A stretch of 64,000 nucleotides of DNA from Gnetum montanum. Lineage: Eukaryota; Streptophyta; Gnetopsida; Gnetales; Gnetaceae. The notes beneath the pieces are model-generated. The model ran no database searches. It saw only the letters and a program-made list of their open reading frames with translations, and had not been told where the DNA came from. Each line of letters opens with the position of its first letter. Position 1 is the first letter of the stretch. The stretch spans positions 1,278,143 through 1,342,142 of the forward strand of contig MNCI01008366.1 of assembly GCA_015680685.1 (NCBI GenBank), in the 5' to 3' direction. Positions 11,352-22,957 of this stretch are shown here, piece by piece. A program made the translations under genes and the position numbers.

Positions 11352-11922
11352 TGATGAGCAGCGAGGTACCCCTACACTCAACCATATGAATACGAGTGTG
11401 TACGCATGATCCAGTTGAACTCCATAGACAAACTAATTGTGTCACCTAGATAGTTACACGTTGATTACAGTTCACTGTCTTCCCACCTAGACTAGTAATT
11501 GCTTTGTCACATATGGTTTAGTCCAACGTGAGGTGTATGATGAGATTTCTAATACTATGTTTACTCTTAAATAATAATTAAAAATTAAATAATTAAAAAC
11601 TACATGAATACTACAATGATGGAGTAATCTCGATCTTTATTGCCAATTGTGTACATGTCCAAGTACGTCACACTCGAACAAAGTTTTCGTACAATTACAA
11701 GCATCACATTGTAGGCATGCACTTGGGAAAGGAACTAAAAACTAACTAAGAACTGATAAAAAGACTCGACCCTAAAGACTCACCAAAAGGCTCCCTTCCT
11801 ATGCACTCAAGTGCTATATTTATAGGCTAACACAAGAATCATGATATCGTGTATACAGTATCGTTACCCAGGTTGCGATATCGCATACTCGATATCAAGA
11901 CCTAGCAAACCACAATTCATCA
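11352..11922 (-). repeat. E3 3' LTR, internally deleted
   Basis: Only 571 bp against 834 bp for its partner. About 263 bp equivalent to roughly 19485-19748 of the 5' LTR are missing, joined at about 11566. Both ends (TGATGAGCAG...ATTCATCA on the plus strand) and the TATA box (11817-11824, minus strand) remain. Confidence 0.9.
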
Positions 11923-11938
11923 TAACCCCACAACTAAA
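11923..11938 (-). other. E3 polypurine tract
   Basis: On the minus strand TAGTTGTGGGGTTA runs directly into the 3' LTR, the place where plus-strand DNA synthesis is primed. E4 and E6 have the same arrangement (GGGGGTA then TGATGA). Confidence 0.75.
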
Positions 11939-14900
11939 TAAAAACTCGTCCTTGAGTCAAACAAACAAAATGAGAAATGAGTTCATTTCATTACATAGTG
12001 GATAGGTATGGGATTATGGACTAACTATGGACTATTTCATGCTGCAGTGTGAGATTAAACAAAACAAAATTGGGACACCAACACAAAATACAAAATACAA
12101 AATTTTTTGGAACTCATGTGGTTCTTGGTGATGGTGGCTCCTCCATGGGCTTCTTCCCCTTATTCTGTGCTCCAGGCTTTGGAAATGGATAGCTCTGAAG
12201 GAGTGCCTAAAGCTTTTCTTCCTCTATTTAGGGATCATGTGTTGTCCATGCTAATGTTCCAATATTTGACAGAGTTAGCACCTCCCATGGACACAGTAAT
12301 TGCAGAAATATCTGATTGGCTTTGACGTATCAGGCCGCAAACAACTATTGCTCCTCCTTGTAGGCTTTGGCTTTGTCTCTAAATTCTTGATAATTTGTGA
12401 GCTATCAAGCCAAATCTACTGCAACATCTTTCTGACCTTAGTAACTAGCTTTTACCATCTCTAACTCAGAATTTGCTACCTCCAATTTCTGCAGTGTCTT
12501 TTTGTGTTTAGCAAATTCTACTTGATATTTGGCATAGGTGGTAACTACCTACTTTTCCAACTCAATCCTCAGGCATCCTACTATTAACATGGCCAAGTTG
12601 ACATACCGTAGGTTTGCCAACTCCATATATTTAGTGAGATCATGGATCTGCAGGTCCCAGCTCTTTAATTCTGCTTGATGGGCGAAGGTGTAAGTGTTCA
12701 ATATGGCCCACCAGTTAATGTTTTGAGCACTGAAAGCATTAATATGGGTCTTAGCCATATGGATCTTGTTTTTAGTGATCTACTTATACATCCCCACTTG
12801 GTCCCGAAAATGTTCCTTCAATTTTTTATGTCACTTAGCTTCATTTTGCCACGTGCTTATTTTGATGGTTGTCTTCTGAAGAATGGTGCGTACCTCCTCC
12901 ATTGAGAGGGTCCTGTTCCCTCTGGCTAAGAAATTCATGTCTTGGTTAACCCTTATCAGTTGTTCTCTCATTTGCTGAAAGTTTTCTTGAGGAACATTCT
13001 TTTATTTTTTAATTGTTATTAACTGAAGATTCTTGGCAACAAGGAGTTTATTTTCTTCCTGTAAGGCCTTGAGTACTTTTGCATGTGCATATGTTTGGGC
13101 TTGTGCTTTCGAAGCATCCCAATCAGCAAATTCTACTTCATATTTGGCATAGGTGGTAGCTACCTACTTTTCCAACTCAATCCTCAGGCATCCTACTGTT
13201 AACATGGCCAAGTTGGCATACCACAGGTTTGCCGACTCCATGTATTTAGTGAGATCATGGATCTGCAGGTCCCAGCTCTTTAATTCTGCTTGATGGACGA
13301 AGGCATAAGTGTTCAATATGGCCCACCAGTTAATGTTTTGAGCACTAAAAGCATTGATATGGGTCTTAGCCATATGGATCTTGTTTTTAGTGATCTGCTT
13401 ATACATCCCCACCTGGTCCCGAAAATGTTCCTTCAATTTTTTATGTCGCTTAGCTTCATTTTTCAATGCACTTATTTCAATGGCTATCTTCNCTCCTCCA
13501 TTGAGAGGGTCCTATTCTCTCTGGCTAAGCAATTCATGTCTTAGTTAACCCTTATTAGTTGTTTTCTCATTTGTTGAAAGTTTTCTTGAAGAACATTCTT
13601 TTATTTTTTTAATTGTTGTTAACCAAAGATTCCTGGCAACAAGGAGTTTATTTTCTTCCTGTAAGGCCTTAAGTGCTTTTGCATGTGCATATGTTTGGTC
13701 TTGTGCTTTCGAAGCATCCCAATTAGCCTTCTCCTTTTCCATTGCTACCCTTTTATTTTCTTCTAATAATTTATTCAATTACTCCATCCTAAATAATTCT
13801 AGTTGATTAGTTGGAATAAGTTGGAACAGATCCTATTGTGTGGCTTGTAGGGCAACGAACATTTTCTAGAGTCTTCTTAACTCATCTTCTACATGTTCAG
13901 CCCTAACCTTAGCCATAACCAGCTTTCCCTTTATGGAAATGAGGTCTAATTGTGTTGTTGTGACATCTTGGGGGATGTCAAACAAGGTGTCATTACTTAT
14001 CTTATTTACAGCAAATGATCTAGAGCATTCTCATGTTTCGTAGAAGTCATCGAGGAACCGGCTAGAACTTGAGCATCGCGTGCTCCTGTGAAATCCACTA
14101 GTGCAACAATAGGGATGTTAAATGATTCTTTGATGTGGTCTGCGACCACTTCTGTTGCTTCAACTACATCTTGGTGTTGCATGATCACTACTATGGTACC
14201 TTTACCAATTTCTAATTGTACTTGAAAAGATGCAGCATTCCCAGAAATCTATTGTGACCAATGTGACTCTCATCTTCCTATTTGTATCAAGACATCACCC
14301 TATGCGTGGTTGATTGAGATCGTGGACTATACGACATCATTAATTACCTTGAAGAGGTTGGCCTCATCATGACTTTTCCAACTCACCATTTCTACGATGG
14401 CCCTAAGATGGCTCATCAACAATTGGTAATCTTGTGGCAATGGTGGTGCTTGGTCCTGCTAGCCCGTGGGTTGCGTGCTAGGCCTTGCTTCTTGTTGTTG
14501 ACTAGGCCTCATGTCCAAAAGTTGGCTAGGTCCTACTATTTGAGGTGCAGTGGGCCCCACCATTTGCTCTTATTCAGGCTCTAGTGTTTCACCAACATCT
14601 TTTCTTGGTGCTAGTGGCTTCAGTAATTCAGCATATGAGGCATTTTCAGCTTTTCTAGGGACATCATTAGTATAACCTAGAATTCCAGCACGCCCGCACA
14701 GCTTCCTGATTAAACAGGGGAAGGGCAATGCAAAATTCCTTGTCTTGCGTTCTTCGAATTGCCTAAATATTTCTATTAGATATAAATGGGACAAATTGGC
14801 ATCAACCTTGCCCATCAAGATTGCGCTTCCTCTAGCCGCATAGGTGGAGATCCTATTTAGTCCCTTCGTTAGGAAGATGTGATAGGTGCCAATGTTAAAA

Positions 14901-15462
14901 TAAATTCTCTTCAAGGGTGAGTTCCCCATATGTTTTGTCCTCTTTTTCATACATCCTCTTTAGCCATACTTTTCATGCATTAGCATCAAAGAAAGTGGAC
15001 AGATGAGCAACTTTGGATCCTATATTCAGAAGGTTCAGAACTTCTGCAATGGCCTTCATAGAGAAATCAACTAAAATCCCACCAATGTCAATGGTGGTTC
15101 CTTCCTCTTTATTATGCCAAAATTGATAGGTTTCTCCCAAATACCATTCAGTACTTTCCGAGAGGATAGGCCATAGTGGAGATCCTTTAAGTTGATCTTT
15201 GAACGACTCAAGGGAAAATTTGGTAAAAGGTCCAAAATTAAGTTCCATGATCACTGCAGCTAAGGTGGACCTTTCCCAAATTGCCTGAACACATTCTAGA
15301 AACAACATGAGATGTTGTCCTTGTTCAGGTACCTTGCCTTCTCCACCTTTTGCTTGCCCGGATTGTGCAGTAATAGGGGTTTATTGATAAATGCTAAATG
15401 ATTGTTCCTCATGTTCTACATGTTTTGCAGGAGGTCCTTAGCCTCTGCCTCTCCTTGGACAT
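11939..15462 (-). pseudogene. E3 ORF2: plant-transposon-type domain plus coiled coil
   Basis: The likely start is at 15462, where the opening matches the MAPKRGG start of the E1 copy. A conserved block (about 15308-14980) holds SPLWPILSESTEWYLGETYQ. Next comes ARGSAILMGKVDANLSHLYL and LPFPCLIRKLC (14850-14690), resembling the domain Pfam calls putative plant transposon protein (PF20167). A Pro/Gln-rich linker and then a long helical, Lys/Glu-rich region (14190-12500) with a conserved YMELANLRYVNLAML phrase follow. The role is unknown. The position between integrase and 3' LTR is where Athila elements have their env-like gene, but I see no signal peptide or membrane segment. About 600 bp of the helical region are duplicated. 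The last 500 bases before the polypurine tract hold no clear motif. Confidence 0.7.
12511..13723. repeat. About 614-bp tandem duplication inside E3 ORF2, with an N
   Basis: Copies at about 12511-13124 and 13125-13723 both begin GCAAATTCTACTT and both encode, on the minus strand, MAKTHINAFSAQNINWWAIL. They differ at a few per cent of positions. The second copy contains a single N at 13492 where some bases are missing. This is either a true internal duplication lengthening the coiled coil or two alleles placed in tandem by the assembler. Confidence 0.8.
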
Positions 15463-16797
15463 TTTGATGTAATAGAGTGGAATGATGGCTGCTAAATGCT
15501 GTTAAATTGTAATAGAGTGGAATTATATAATGAAGTTCTTGAATAAGGTGAGGAAAAAGGACATGTATTGGTGCATAGGAATGTTTGGGTTGAAATGACG
15601 ATAAACAAAAGAATAAATTCAAAAATGCAGTACTTGGAGGGTATAAGATGATGTGGTGGTATGCAATAAGTGCAAGTTACAAAAGTTATGCAAGTGGGTC
15701 CTCCCCAAAGTAGGTTCCAACCTATCATGCCCTTGTGTAACCACACCTTAACATTGTTTGTAGGCACTAGAAAGGTTAAATGTAATCTGCACCAGTGCAA
15801 TAAAACATGCACATGTTAAATATCATCACAATGAGGTATGAATTCTATGCCATAAAAGACACAAGTTAGAAATACTTGGACAATGGGATGAGAGGATTCG
15901 TAGAAGGGATTGTAGAGATCGAGACATGAGGTAACTTACCCTGGGCACAATGAATCCAAAGTGTTATGCATTATTAAGGTACCATTATCCTTTCACTCCA
16001 AAATCAAAACCAAGTCCATACCTCTAATCAGTGACATTACATTATTTCATCCAATGATAGACAACCCTAAGAGCATTAGGATAGCAAGGCGTATGATCAC
16101 TTGGCATTTTTTCCAAGGGAGGAGTGATTTGAATTTCTCTGTGGCACATTCTTTTTTATCTTTTCTTTGTTGTTTTTCTTCTTTCTTTTCTTTTTCTTCA
16201 TCTGGCCACTTTGGCACTTTATCTTTTCCAAAAGTGATCTAGAGAAGTCACCAGCCTTCAGGTATGGGTGCATGTCTTTCCATTGGGACCCTCTAGAATA
16301 ACATTAAGTTCCTTTATTAACTATCATTACGACAACTCCTATTCCCATTTTTCGTTAGATCTACAAGGACCTTAGTATAACCAAGTTGCATGATAGCACA
16401 TACAGATGTCACCAAAGAGAATCCACAAGTCCTCTTGATGTCACACCTTGGTCATCCCTCTTAGTCTATTAGTCATCACTCTAGGCATAATGACTACAAA
16501 GTTACTTTAAGCTTTACTGATGACAAGAATATCATCATACCCAAAGTAGAACCTCTTATTAATAGAATGGGTGGGTGGATGTTGTGGGCTCACTGTCCAA
16601 AACATTAGTCACCTATGACTTGATAGCATAGAACAACACCTCAACCGACAGGTCACATGAGTATTTTATTCACAGATGAGATTACCCTCAAAAAGATAAA
16701 ATGACAAATTAAAAGATGAAAAACTAGAAAATAAAAAATTGGAAAACAAAAAATTATAAAGCCAAAGAAAAGAAAAAACATTTACTAATTCTACTTG
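15463..16797 (-). other. E3 conserved spacer (gag to ORF2)
   Basis: Non-coding. Read on the minus strand it has a T-rich tract (about 16780-16690), the conserved phrase around GTGAGCCCACAACATCC (about 16598-16565), a polypurine or polypyrimidine stretch (16140-16205) and the hairpin at 15741-15685. In E2 and E6 the same block sits behind integrase, so its direct contact with gag here marks the pol deletion. Confidence 0.75.
15685..15741 (-). other. Spacer hairpin, E3 copy
   Basis: GTTATGCAAG at 15685-15694 faces CTTGTGTAAC ending at 15741 across a loop of about 37 bases. The same hairpin is found in E1, E2, E4 and E6, and in a degraded form in E7. Confidence 0.65.
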
Positions 16798-19131
16798 TTA
16801 GAATGGGGGGTATCTCCCATGACTAAACCTTTGAGCATGGCAAGAATTAATAAATGGAAAGTTTAGATTGATGCATGTTGGAAATATTAGGGTCCAATCA
16901 TATCCAAACCACTGGGTGTCCTTTGATGTGGTGGTAGGAATGTACCCAAATTGGGGTTCACACACTTGATTAAAGTAGGCATAGTGGGGTAGATGATAAG
17001 ATGTAGTCATGTGATAAGGAGCTAACCCACTATGGCACTTGTGAGCATAAGATGATATGCAAGGATTAATATGCCTCTTCATGTTTTCATATTCATTGGG
17101 CCACATGGTTGTTGGAGTGTTGATTAGTGGCCTAAATAAGGTAATAGGAGGTGTTGAGTTTGAAGAGGAAGGTGCATCATAGTGCTAGACTTGTGCTAAG
17201 TTGGAGGATACAGTGGTTTCAGAACCATGTTGTCTCTTCCTACGATCATGCCTACTATTGATAGTAGTAGCACAAGTAATGTTCATTGGTTGGTGCTATG
17301 GTGCAAAACCTTCCGGTACTACTGGTGGCAATGTAGAAGGAGGTGAAGGATGAGAACTCTGAGGGCAAGGAGAAGTGTAAAGAATATAAGGTGGTGATCC
17401 TATGGGAGAGGACATGGATTGATAGCACTCGAGAGAATGATAATGTTGAGGTGAAGTAGAGGATGTCAATCTAGTTGGAGAAACAGGGTGTTGAACATAA
17501 TAAGCACTTGGTGTCGGGGCATGCAAAGGGTGAGGCTAGTTTAGTGATGGTCCCCCACATGACTAGGGGTTTTGCCACTACGGTTGAACACAGTACTTCT
17601 GTACAAAATCTAGATGTAGCATTCTTCCCCAATGCTCATGTAGATTTAACAAGATTTAGCATTGGCCTTTGGGGTGATCATATAGGCAAACATCGTAGTG
17701 ATACTTCTTATTGGTACTTGGGCCCCTATCCATATTTCCTTCAGCCCTTCTTTTCGATTGTCGAATGGTGTTCTATCCTATTTTTTGGTTTGGCACCCTT
17801 TGTTTGTTCTGGGTGTCAAAATGATCATGTGTGGTCTTACCTCCAATAATATTTGCATATTCTCCACATTTTTCATCTACCCATTCCATCATCTTATTAA
17901 TCTTTTCCTTTGATTTCATCTAGTGATTTTAGTATTGGCAAAGATGAAGATGGTTCCACCTCCTCATGGTGAGTTAATTTCTCCTCCTCATGATTATGGA
18001 CCTTCATTACTTTAAGAGTTTGGTTCTGTTGTGATCTTTCAACATTCTCCCATTTGGCTATCTCTCCTTCTTCTTTTGCTACCTACTTAATAAGCTCTTG
18101 GAATTGGTGGGTTCGTAGTTCATACAATTGACCTAGCGCATACATCCCTAAGGTCTCCCTTGTTTCATTATGGAGCCCATCCATGATGTGATACATTAGC
18201 CTTTCCTTAGAGAATCCATGGCCTGGGCAATTGTTTAACAACGAGTAATATCTTTCTAAGGCCATGTCCAAGGGTTCATGTTGCCCTTGTTTCCATTCTT
18301 GGATTTGTCTCCTCAAGGATAACACTTTTGCATAGGTTTGATATTTTTCGTTGAAGAGTTCTATCATTGTTGGCCAACGACAAATTGATTTTGGTTTTAA
18401 AGACCTATATCATACTTTTGCTTGGCCAATGAGTGTCATAGGAAAGAGCTTAAGTCTTTGCCACCCATTATTAATATTGTTCCATGCACAGGCATCATAG
18501 AAGGCTTGCAAATGATGTTGCGAATCTAAATCATAGCCTCCTAAAAACTTGGGAAAGTTGTTTAAATCAAACCTGGGTAGATGGCTTTCCTTACGATGCC
18601 TGCAGGGTATTTGAATAGCCTCTATTATATGCATTAGGCTCTTAGTGGCCAATAGGGATTCATCGTCACCAAGTAGGGTGTGAGTTGGGACGATGTTGTC
18701 TTCGTTCATGTTGGCATTCCTAATTTTGCCAATGGTTTGATTTTTATTACTACATCAACCTCTTGAGGAAGAGTCATTTGTGTTAGGACCTAATGTTGAA
18801 AGATCAAAGGAGGAGAGAGAACTGGAAGACTCATCATGACTTTTGTAAGTCTCCCAATCATCCCCTGATGTACTCTTGCTAACCATTGAGAAGGTCCTAG
18901 GCCTTAAAGACCNNNNNNNNNNNNNNNNNNNNNNNNNNNNNNNNNNNATCCTCACTAGAGGTGTCTGAGTTGGATGACAAGTCCTTGAGTATCATTGGGG
19001 TGTCCATGAACATATGAAACTCTTGCATAAGATTGTGTACTCCAAACTTCTTATTCATCATAAATTTCGTTGGTTCTTCAATGAATGTCCTCATTAGTTG
19101 CTACGTTACCGTTGTTTTGTGAGAGAGACAT
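16798..19131 (-). pseudogene. E3 gag
   Basis: Starts at the ATG at 19131. The core is clear: FPKFLGGYDLDSQHHLQAFY with DACAWNNINNGW (about 18570-18470), KVWYRSLKPK, then MIELFNEKYQTYAKVLSLRR (18367 on) and YYSLLNNCPGHGF, together the retrotransposon gag domain. A knuckle-like motif reads DVCLYDHPKGQC (about 17690). The tail is rich in Pro, Ser, Gln and Tyr and ends near 16798. Compared with the other copies this gag is rather well kept, with two long open stretches (18709-18410, 18367-18083), yet it has frameshifts, stops and a 35-base gap. It is the only product besides ORF2 that E3 could ever have supplied. Confidence 0.8.
18913..18947. other. Assembly gap of 35 N in E3 gag
   Basis: The run of N interrupts the gag N-terminal region; the true number of missing bases is unknown. 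Confidence 0.99.
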
Positions 19132-19247
19132 TGTCATGAATTATGTGTGACTCAATTTAATTTATTTTATTTCATTTGAAAGATATATCGTTAATACCTT
19201 GTTACAACGATCTGATATGATATAACTAATTTAGATAACTAGCACTA

Positions 19248-19266
19248 TCCTCGTCAACGGTGCTAA
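19248..19266 (-). other. E3 primer-binding site (tRNA-Asp type)
   Basis: Minus strand TTAGCACCGTTGACGAGGA directly follows the LTR end and matches the tRNA-Asp complement except for a few transitions and one gap-free mismatch. Confidence 0.75.
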
Positions 19267-20100
19267 TGATGAGCAGCAAGGTACCCCTACGCTCAACCAT
19301 ACGAATATGAGCGTGTACGCATGATTTGATCGAACTCCATGGATGGACTAGTTGTGGCATCTAGATAGTTTCACATTGATCATAGTTTGTTGTCTTCCCA
19401 CTTGGACTAGTAATTGCTTTGTCATGTATGATTTAGTCCAGCGTGAGGTGTATGATGTGATTTCTAATACTATGCTTACTCCTAAAGGCAATGAGAAATA
19501 ACTTGAGTAAACTAATAGACAATGGAAAATAAAATCTAAGCTAGCCTAAGTGCGATGAGCATACACATCTTGGACTTCATGTACTATGTCTAGGATTACC
19601 AAGCACACATCACTCGAAGCACTACTTGATACGCTACTGGGTTACCACGTAGTGACACTTAAATGTTTGTGATTAAGACGTACTCATTCCGTATTAACAA
19701 AAGGAATAGTAAATGATGATAAAGAAATATTAACTAAGAAAACAATAAATAATAATTAAAAATTAAACAATTAAAAACTAAGTGAATGCTGCAATGATGA
19801 AGTAATCTTGATCTTTATTTTTGATTGTGTGCATGTCCAAGTACGTTACACTCGAACAAAGGTTTCATACAATTACAAGCATCACATTGCAAGCATGCAC
19901 TTGGGAAAAGAACTAAAAACTAACTAAGAACTGACAAAAAGACTTGATCCTAAAGACTCGCCAAAAGACTCCCTTCCTATGCACCTGAGTGTTATATTTA
20001 TAGGCTAACATAGGAATCACAATATTGTGTATATGTTATCGTTACCCAGGCTGTGATATCATGTACCCGATATCAAGGCCTAGCAAATCATGATTCATCA
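19267..20100 (-). repeat. E3 5' LTR
   Basis: Length 834 bp, starting TGATGAATCA at 20100 and ending CTGCTCATCA at 19267 on the minus strand. TATAAATA is at 20002-19995 (minus). GATATC-type palindromes lie between the start and the TATA box. Confidence 0.92.
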
Positions 20101-20105
20101 ACTAG
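20101..20105. repeat. Target-site duplication of E3, right copy (ACTAG)
   Basis: Identical to 11347-11351. Behind it E2 gag resumes in register. Confidence 0.95.
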
Positions 20106-21232
20106 CATGAAGGCAAACACCTAGAAGGTTGCCTTATCATCAAGGTAACTCAAGGTAGTTCCACCAACAACAATAGGCGTATTATCTAAGTGGAGCTCCA
20201 CCAAAATCATATGAGTAGTATCATTAGTGGTAGCACCCATAGTTGTGGGGGCTGCCACCACCAAGGCAGCAATACCCTTACAGGTAGCTAGATCCATATG
20301 GGTACTATGTTCAACAACCCATGTTTCCATGTGACTCTTCTAGTCACACTTCTTTCTAGCATCACTACTATCCTCTAGAGTATTCCTAAACTCATTCTCG
20401 ATCTCTTAGAAGGGAATCCCCATATCCTTATCACCCTCCTCATCCTTCAACACATGTTCCTCCATCCTCAATCCAATTACTGCTTGCTTCATTCATGTAG
20501 GGCAAAATTCCCATGCAACTGCAGCAACGTAACGCTACTAGGGCTATTAACGTATAGCCATCTCCTCAGCCAAGTGGTTCTGAACTAAAATCTCAAAAAA
20601 GACCATTCTTCTAAACCAATAGCCCTACTAAGTCCTCATCTACTTATGCAACTAGTTTCCCTATGTCTCCTTTATCCTTTGCATTCATTTTTTTATACTC
20701 CCAAGATCTACACTGTCATGTTAACCCATGTTGTATCTAATTAGATCAAGGTTGGCAACCTTCTCAAGAAAAGAGTTGATCCTAAAAGTCCTCTCATCTA
20801 CTTGTAAATTTCTAGTAATGAGCCATGCAAGGCTCTTCTTGATTTAAGTTCTAGTGTTAACCTAATTTTTCATGAAATGTACAATGCCTAAAACCTACCT
20901 TTTCTTAAGAAGAGCAACATCTATTTAGAATTGGCATATCAGTCCATCATTTTTCCCTTGCAACTAATGGAGGACATTATAACCACTGTTTGTGGGTTTT
21001 CATATCCTACCAATTTCTTAATGATCAAAGTTGATAATTACAATAGGGACTTTCTAATTAGTATGGAAAGGGCTTGGTTGAGCACTACTAATGTGCAAAT
21101 GGGCATTAGAGATCTTTCCATAGAGCTTTCCAAAGAAAATGCATTCAAAAAGATTGAGAAGAAGCAAGTTCCATGCATTACATACAACAATGCAAGGTGC
21201 AACTATGTGCAGAAACTTTAGTCTATTAAAAG
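20101..21232 (+). pseudogene. E2 gag C-terminus and protease
   Basis: The reading continues from 11351. First comes a Gln/Pro/Tyr-rich tail (20106-20340), in which most stops stand where E1 has Gln, then a KIPMQLQQRNATRAINV phrase (about 20505) that matches the E1 gag end. Protease starts near 20800 with CKALLDLSSSVNLI, the retropepsin active-site region in which the glycine of the usual D-S/T-G is replaced, and ends with the flap and GRAW-like region (here ERAWLS, about 21070) and a lysine-rich tail (21225). Protease cuts the gag-pol polyprotein. The part from 20931 is open for 96 codons. Confidence 0.75.
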
Positions 21233-22957
21233 CACATCAATTAAAGCATGCAAATAGTGTGCATATGAATCTGAAATCCAAAAGTACCTGTATGCAGTAG
21301 CCACAAAATAGGAGGGTACCCAGTGGCTAATAGTTGATTTTGAGACTACCACACTTTGCATGGAACCTATTGAGAGTATAACTTGTGTCTATATTGAAGG
21401 CATGGATGAACTAGAGCAAGTTCATCACCAACTTTCCAATGATGAACCTAATGATACCAATTGGGGAGAGTTGGAAATCCCTAATAATTTTAAACATCAG
21501 ATCTTAGATTTGAAAACTCTACCTACCAGCATGGAATATGCATTTCTAAAAAATGGCAAGCTAGTGATAATCAATGTCAACCTTACTCTTAAGTAGAAAA
21601 TGATGCTATTGAAGGTGGTAAAAAAATGGCCAACAACCTTTGCATGGTCATATCCTAAACTCATAGGGATTGATCCTAGGATATGCTAACATCACATCTA
21701 TATCGATCTAAGGCTAAAGAGGTAGTTGCAATGGTAACTGAACCCCAAATTAAAACAGATCATCAAAAAGAAAATTGAACAACTGCTTAAGGTGGGGTTC
21801 ATCTATCCAATTGCGAATAGTGAGTGGGTTAGCCCACTTATAATTGCACCAAAGAAAATGCCAAGTGATAGGTCCATATTGATTTCAGGCTATTGAACAT
21901 GGTGATGTTCAAAGATCATTTTCCATTAACATTTGTGGATCAGGTGTTGGACACTATTTTTGGACATTGTTATTATAGCTTTATTGATGGTTATAGTAGT
22001 TGTAACCAAATTTAGATAACTTCTAAGGATCAATCCAAAACAACATTCACAAGTCCTTTGAGGACTTTTGCATATCGTAAGATGTCCTTTGGTCTATGCA
22101 ATGCCCATGCAACTTTTCAATCCTTGGTCTTGAGCATTTTTCAGCAACAGATTGGTAGCGAGGTGGAAGTCTTCATGGATGACTTCTCCACTGATGGCAC
22201 TATCTTTGAGAAAGCCCTAGACCACCTTGACTAAGTGCTTAAAAGGTGCATGGAGACTAATCTTTGGCTCAATTGGTAAAAGAGCCATCTCATGGTCCAA
22301 GAGGGCATTATGTTGGGGCACAAAATTTCTCAAGTAGGGATTGAGATGAACCCTAAAAAGATTCAGGTCATCCAAGGAATAACTAGCCAACCGAAAACTA
22401 TTAAAAATGTCTAGTCATTCCTTGGACACATTGGCTACTACCGATGATTCATAGAGAATTTTTCTAAGGTCACAAAACCATTGGTCGAGCTTACAAAGAA
22501 AGATGCTCTATTCATATGGATCAATGAATGCAAAAATTCATTCTAACAACTTAAGGAGAAGCTTGTAGAGACTCCAATTCTATAAGCACCTGATCGATCT
22601 TATTCATTTCACATCATGATAGATGCATCGAACTATGCCTTGGGAGCTATGCTTATACAATTGGATGATCAAAAACATCCATATTACATCGACTGTGCAA
22701 GTTGAAGCATTGTGGGTGCATAACTCAATTACACCACAATGGAGAAAGAGCTAATGGTTATGGTGTATGCCTTAGAGAAGTTTAGGCACTATGTGCTTGG
22801 ATACAAGGTGTTTGTGTGCACTGATCACAGTGCCATTTGCTTCCTAATAAGCCCCTACATCATATGGTGGCTAGTGATCTTGCAGGAGTTCAATCTTACA
22901 ATGGTAGATCGAAAAGGGATTAAGAATGTGGTTACTTATCATTTGTCTCGATTATGA
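21233..22957 (+). pseudogene. E2 reverse transcriptase and RNase H
   Basis: After a linker containing an open 78-codon stretch (21360-21596), RT begins with KVGFIYPIANSEWVSPLII (about 21790). The catalytic box is FMDDF at about 22171-22185, with both aspartates kept. LGHKISQVGIEMNPKK (about 22313), the thumb region (FLGHIGYYR) and RNase H (DASNYALGAML at about 22623; EKELMVMVYALEKFRHY at 22742) follow in order. It copies the element's RNA into DNA. Several TAA/TAG codons and shifts make it a pseudogene. The RNase H domain ends with VTYHLSRL at 22957. Confidence 0.85.

Larger units (their letters stand above)
11352..20100 (-). mobile_element. E3: pol-less derivative of the same family, nested in E2
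   Basis: On the minus strand the order is 5' LTR (20100-19267), primer site, gag (19131-16798), spacer, ORF2 (15462-12000), polypurine tract, 3' LTR (11922-11352). No protease, RT, RNase H or integrase sequence lies between gag and spacer. E3 therefore moved with enzymes from another copy, presumably an E2-like one. The perfect ACTAG duplication shows it entered as a unit. Total length 8749 bp. Confidence 0.92.

Noticed and set aside
20121-20330. Minus-strand open frame starting METW, similar to one at 62032-62238 on the plus strand
   Set aside because: Both are antisense shadows of the homologous Gln/Pro/Tyr-rich gag tail of E2 and E6; the likeness follows from the coding strand.
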